Shown: piece after piece, positions 63,249 through 64,000 of the stretch | Position numbering within the stretch: the stretch's first letter is position 1 | Layout of the letters: the number at the start of each line of letters is the position of its first letter | From: Sedimentitalea arenosa | Lineage (GTDB): Bacteria; Pseudomonadota; Alphaproteobacteria; Rhodobacterales; Rhodobacteraceae | Reading direction: 5' to 3' | Assembly: GCF_016428585.1 (NCBI RefSeq) | Contig: NZ_JAELVR010000004.1 | Location: 62,001-126,000, forward strand | Length of the DNA stretch: 64,000 nucleotides | Notes under the pieces: generated by a model | Told to the model about the DNA's origin: nothing | Seen by the model: only the letters and a program-made list of their open reading frames with translations | Database searches by the model: none | Position numbers and translations under genes: made by a program

Positions 63249-64000
63249 ATGGATATCGGAACGATCTCGCTGGTTCTCCTGATCGGCATGCTCGCCCTGC
63301 TGGCGATCGGGATGCCGCTCGGCTTCGCCTCGGGTTTCCTGGCCGTTGTGGTCATGGTGATGAAGTTCGGCCCCGATCTGCTGTTCAGCAACTTCGGGAC
63401 CGGTCCGCTGAACATTCTGGCGCAACGGATGTACGGGCTGACCACCGACTACGTGCTGATCTCGGTGCCGCTCTTCATCCTGATGGCGACGTTGCTCGAA
63501 CGCTCCGGCATCGCGCGCGACATGTACTCCTCGCTCTCGGTCTGGCTGAACCGCACCCGCGGCGGCATCGCGCTGGTCACGTCGCTGATGGCGGTGGTCA
63601 TGGCGGCGATGTCGGGCATCATAGGGGGAGAGGTCGTGCTGCTGGGCCTGATCGCGCTGCCGCAGATGCTGCGGCTGGGCTATGATCAGAACCTCGCCAT
63701 CGGCACGATCTGCGCCAGCGGATCGCTCGGCACGATGATCCCGCCCTCGATCGTGCTGATCTTCTACGGACTGATCACCGAAACCTCGATCCACGCACTG
63801 TTCAAGGCGGCGTTCGTCCCGGGCTTCATCCTCGCGGCGTGCTACATGATCTACATCATCGTTCGCACCCGGATCAATCCGGACCTCGCCCCCTTGCCCG
63901 AGCCGGGGCCGAACGACATGACCGGCCCGCAGAAACGTGTTTATGGCAGCGCGCTGCTGTCGATGATCGCCATTCTCGTGCTCAGCGTGACGCTGGTGCG
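63249..64000 (+). CDS. TRAP transporter large permease (DctM family), 3' end missing
   Basis: The frame opens with an ATG preceded by GGGAG and runs off the right edge after about 250 codons; complete DctM proteins have about 430 or more residues. Visible family motifs: GMPLGFASGFLAVVVM, PLFILMATLLERSGIARDMY, MSGIIGGEVVLLGLIALPQM and GSLGTMIPPSIVLIFYG. It is the transport subunit of the TRAP system. Confidence 0.95.
   Translation, partial: MDIGTISLVLLIGMLALLAIGMPLGFASGFLAVVVMVMKFGPDLLFSNFGTGPLNILAQRMYGLTTDYVLISVPLFILMATLLERSGIARDMYSSLSVWLNRTRGGIALVTSLMAVVMAAMSGIIGGEVVLLGLIALPQMLRLGYDQNLAIGTICASGSLGTMIPPSIVLIFYGLITETSIHALFKAAFVPGFILAACYMIYIIVRTRINPDLAPLPEPGPNDMTGPQKRVYGSALLSMIAILVLSVTLV

Overview
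The window is chromosomal DNA from a GC-rich alphaproteobacterium. I would place it in the Rhodobacteraceae/Roseobacter group. The reasons are a short aa3-type cytochrome oxidase subunit IV, a DmdC-like acyl-CoA dehydrogenase, a TRAP transporter, a PyrB/non-catalytic PyrC-like pair, and dense operons with ATGA/TGATG junctions. About 70 protein genes were found. No rRNA, tRNA, CRISPR array, insertion sequence or prophage was seen. Genes at both edges are cut: tex on the left and dctM on the right. No gene-free stretch exceeds 300 bases.

Layout, 1-16 kb: the 3' part of tex; a minus-strand phenylacetyl-CoA epoxidase operon (paaABCD, an NTF2-like gene, paaE and an extra PaaA/PaaC-family gene); a DMT exporter; an ABC-2 exporter pair; an S49 peptidase, a tiny membrane zinc-ribbon protein and a Ca/Na antiporter; an SDR with a pteridine-reductase-type motif; then uvrC, pgsA, moaD and moaE after an AT-rich intergenic region.

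16-35 kb: an OmpA/BON envelope protein with an overlapping coiled-coil membrane protein; ubiA and rsmE divergent with only 12 bp between start codons; gshA; the operon pyrB-(two unknown membrane proteins)-pyrC'-plsY, in which the PyrC homologue lacks its metal-binding HxH; a type-4-like uracil-DNA glycosylase that has lost most Fe-S ligands; moaB; an RND efflux pair whose permease has a long C-terminal tail; a NUDIX hydrolase, a DsbD-alpha-like protein, yqgE and a Sua5/YwlC protein.

35-47 kb: a DmdC-like dehydrogenase with an MBL hydrolase; a glycerophosphodiester phosphodiesterase overlapping a secreted phospholipase-A2-like protein; the small oxidase subunit; a putative permuted papain-like lipoprotein; azlCD; and a molybdenum cofactor block (fdhD, mobA, mobB, and a MoeA fused to an unidentified N-terminal domain).

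47-64 kb: a sugar-acid catabolic island. On the minus strand it holds an L-idonate-type dehydrogenase, an SDR, an IlvD/Edd dehydratase, an FAH-family hydrolase, a 2-hydroxyacid dehydrogenase, an enolase-superfamily dehydratase, a beta-decarboxylating dehydrogenase, an OtnK-like kinase, an OtnC-like aldolase, a Gfo/Idh oxidoreductase and an ABM-family monooxygenase. On the plus strand it holds a gluconate-5-dehydrogenase-like SDR, an LtnD-like and a DenD-like dehydrogenase. A GntR/FCD regulator and a TRAP transporter complete it. The likely joint job is to import hexonates/tetronates and convert them to triose phosphate or 2-keto-3-deoxy acids; the usual isomerase OtnI is not in the window. The best candidates for something under-described are the MoeA fusion, the PLA2-like/GDPD pair, the two unknown proteins between pyrB and pyrC', and the composition of the sugar-acid island.
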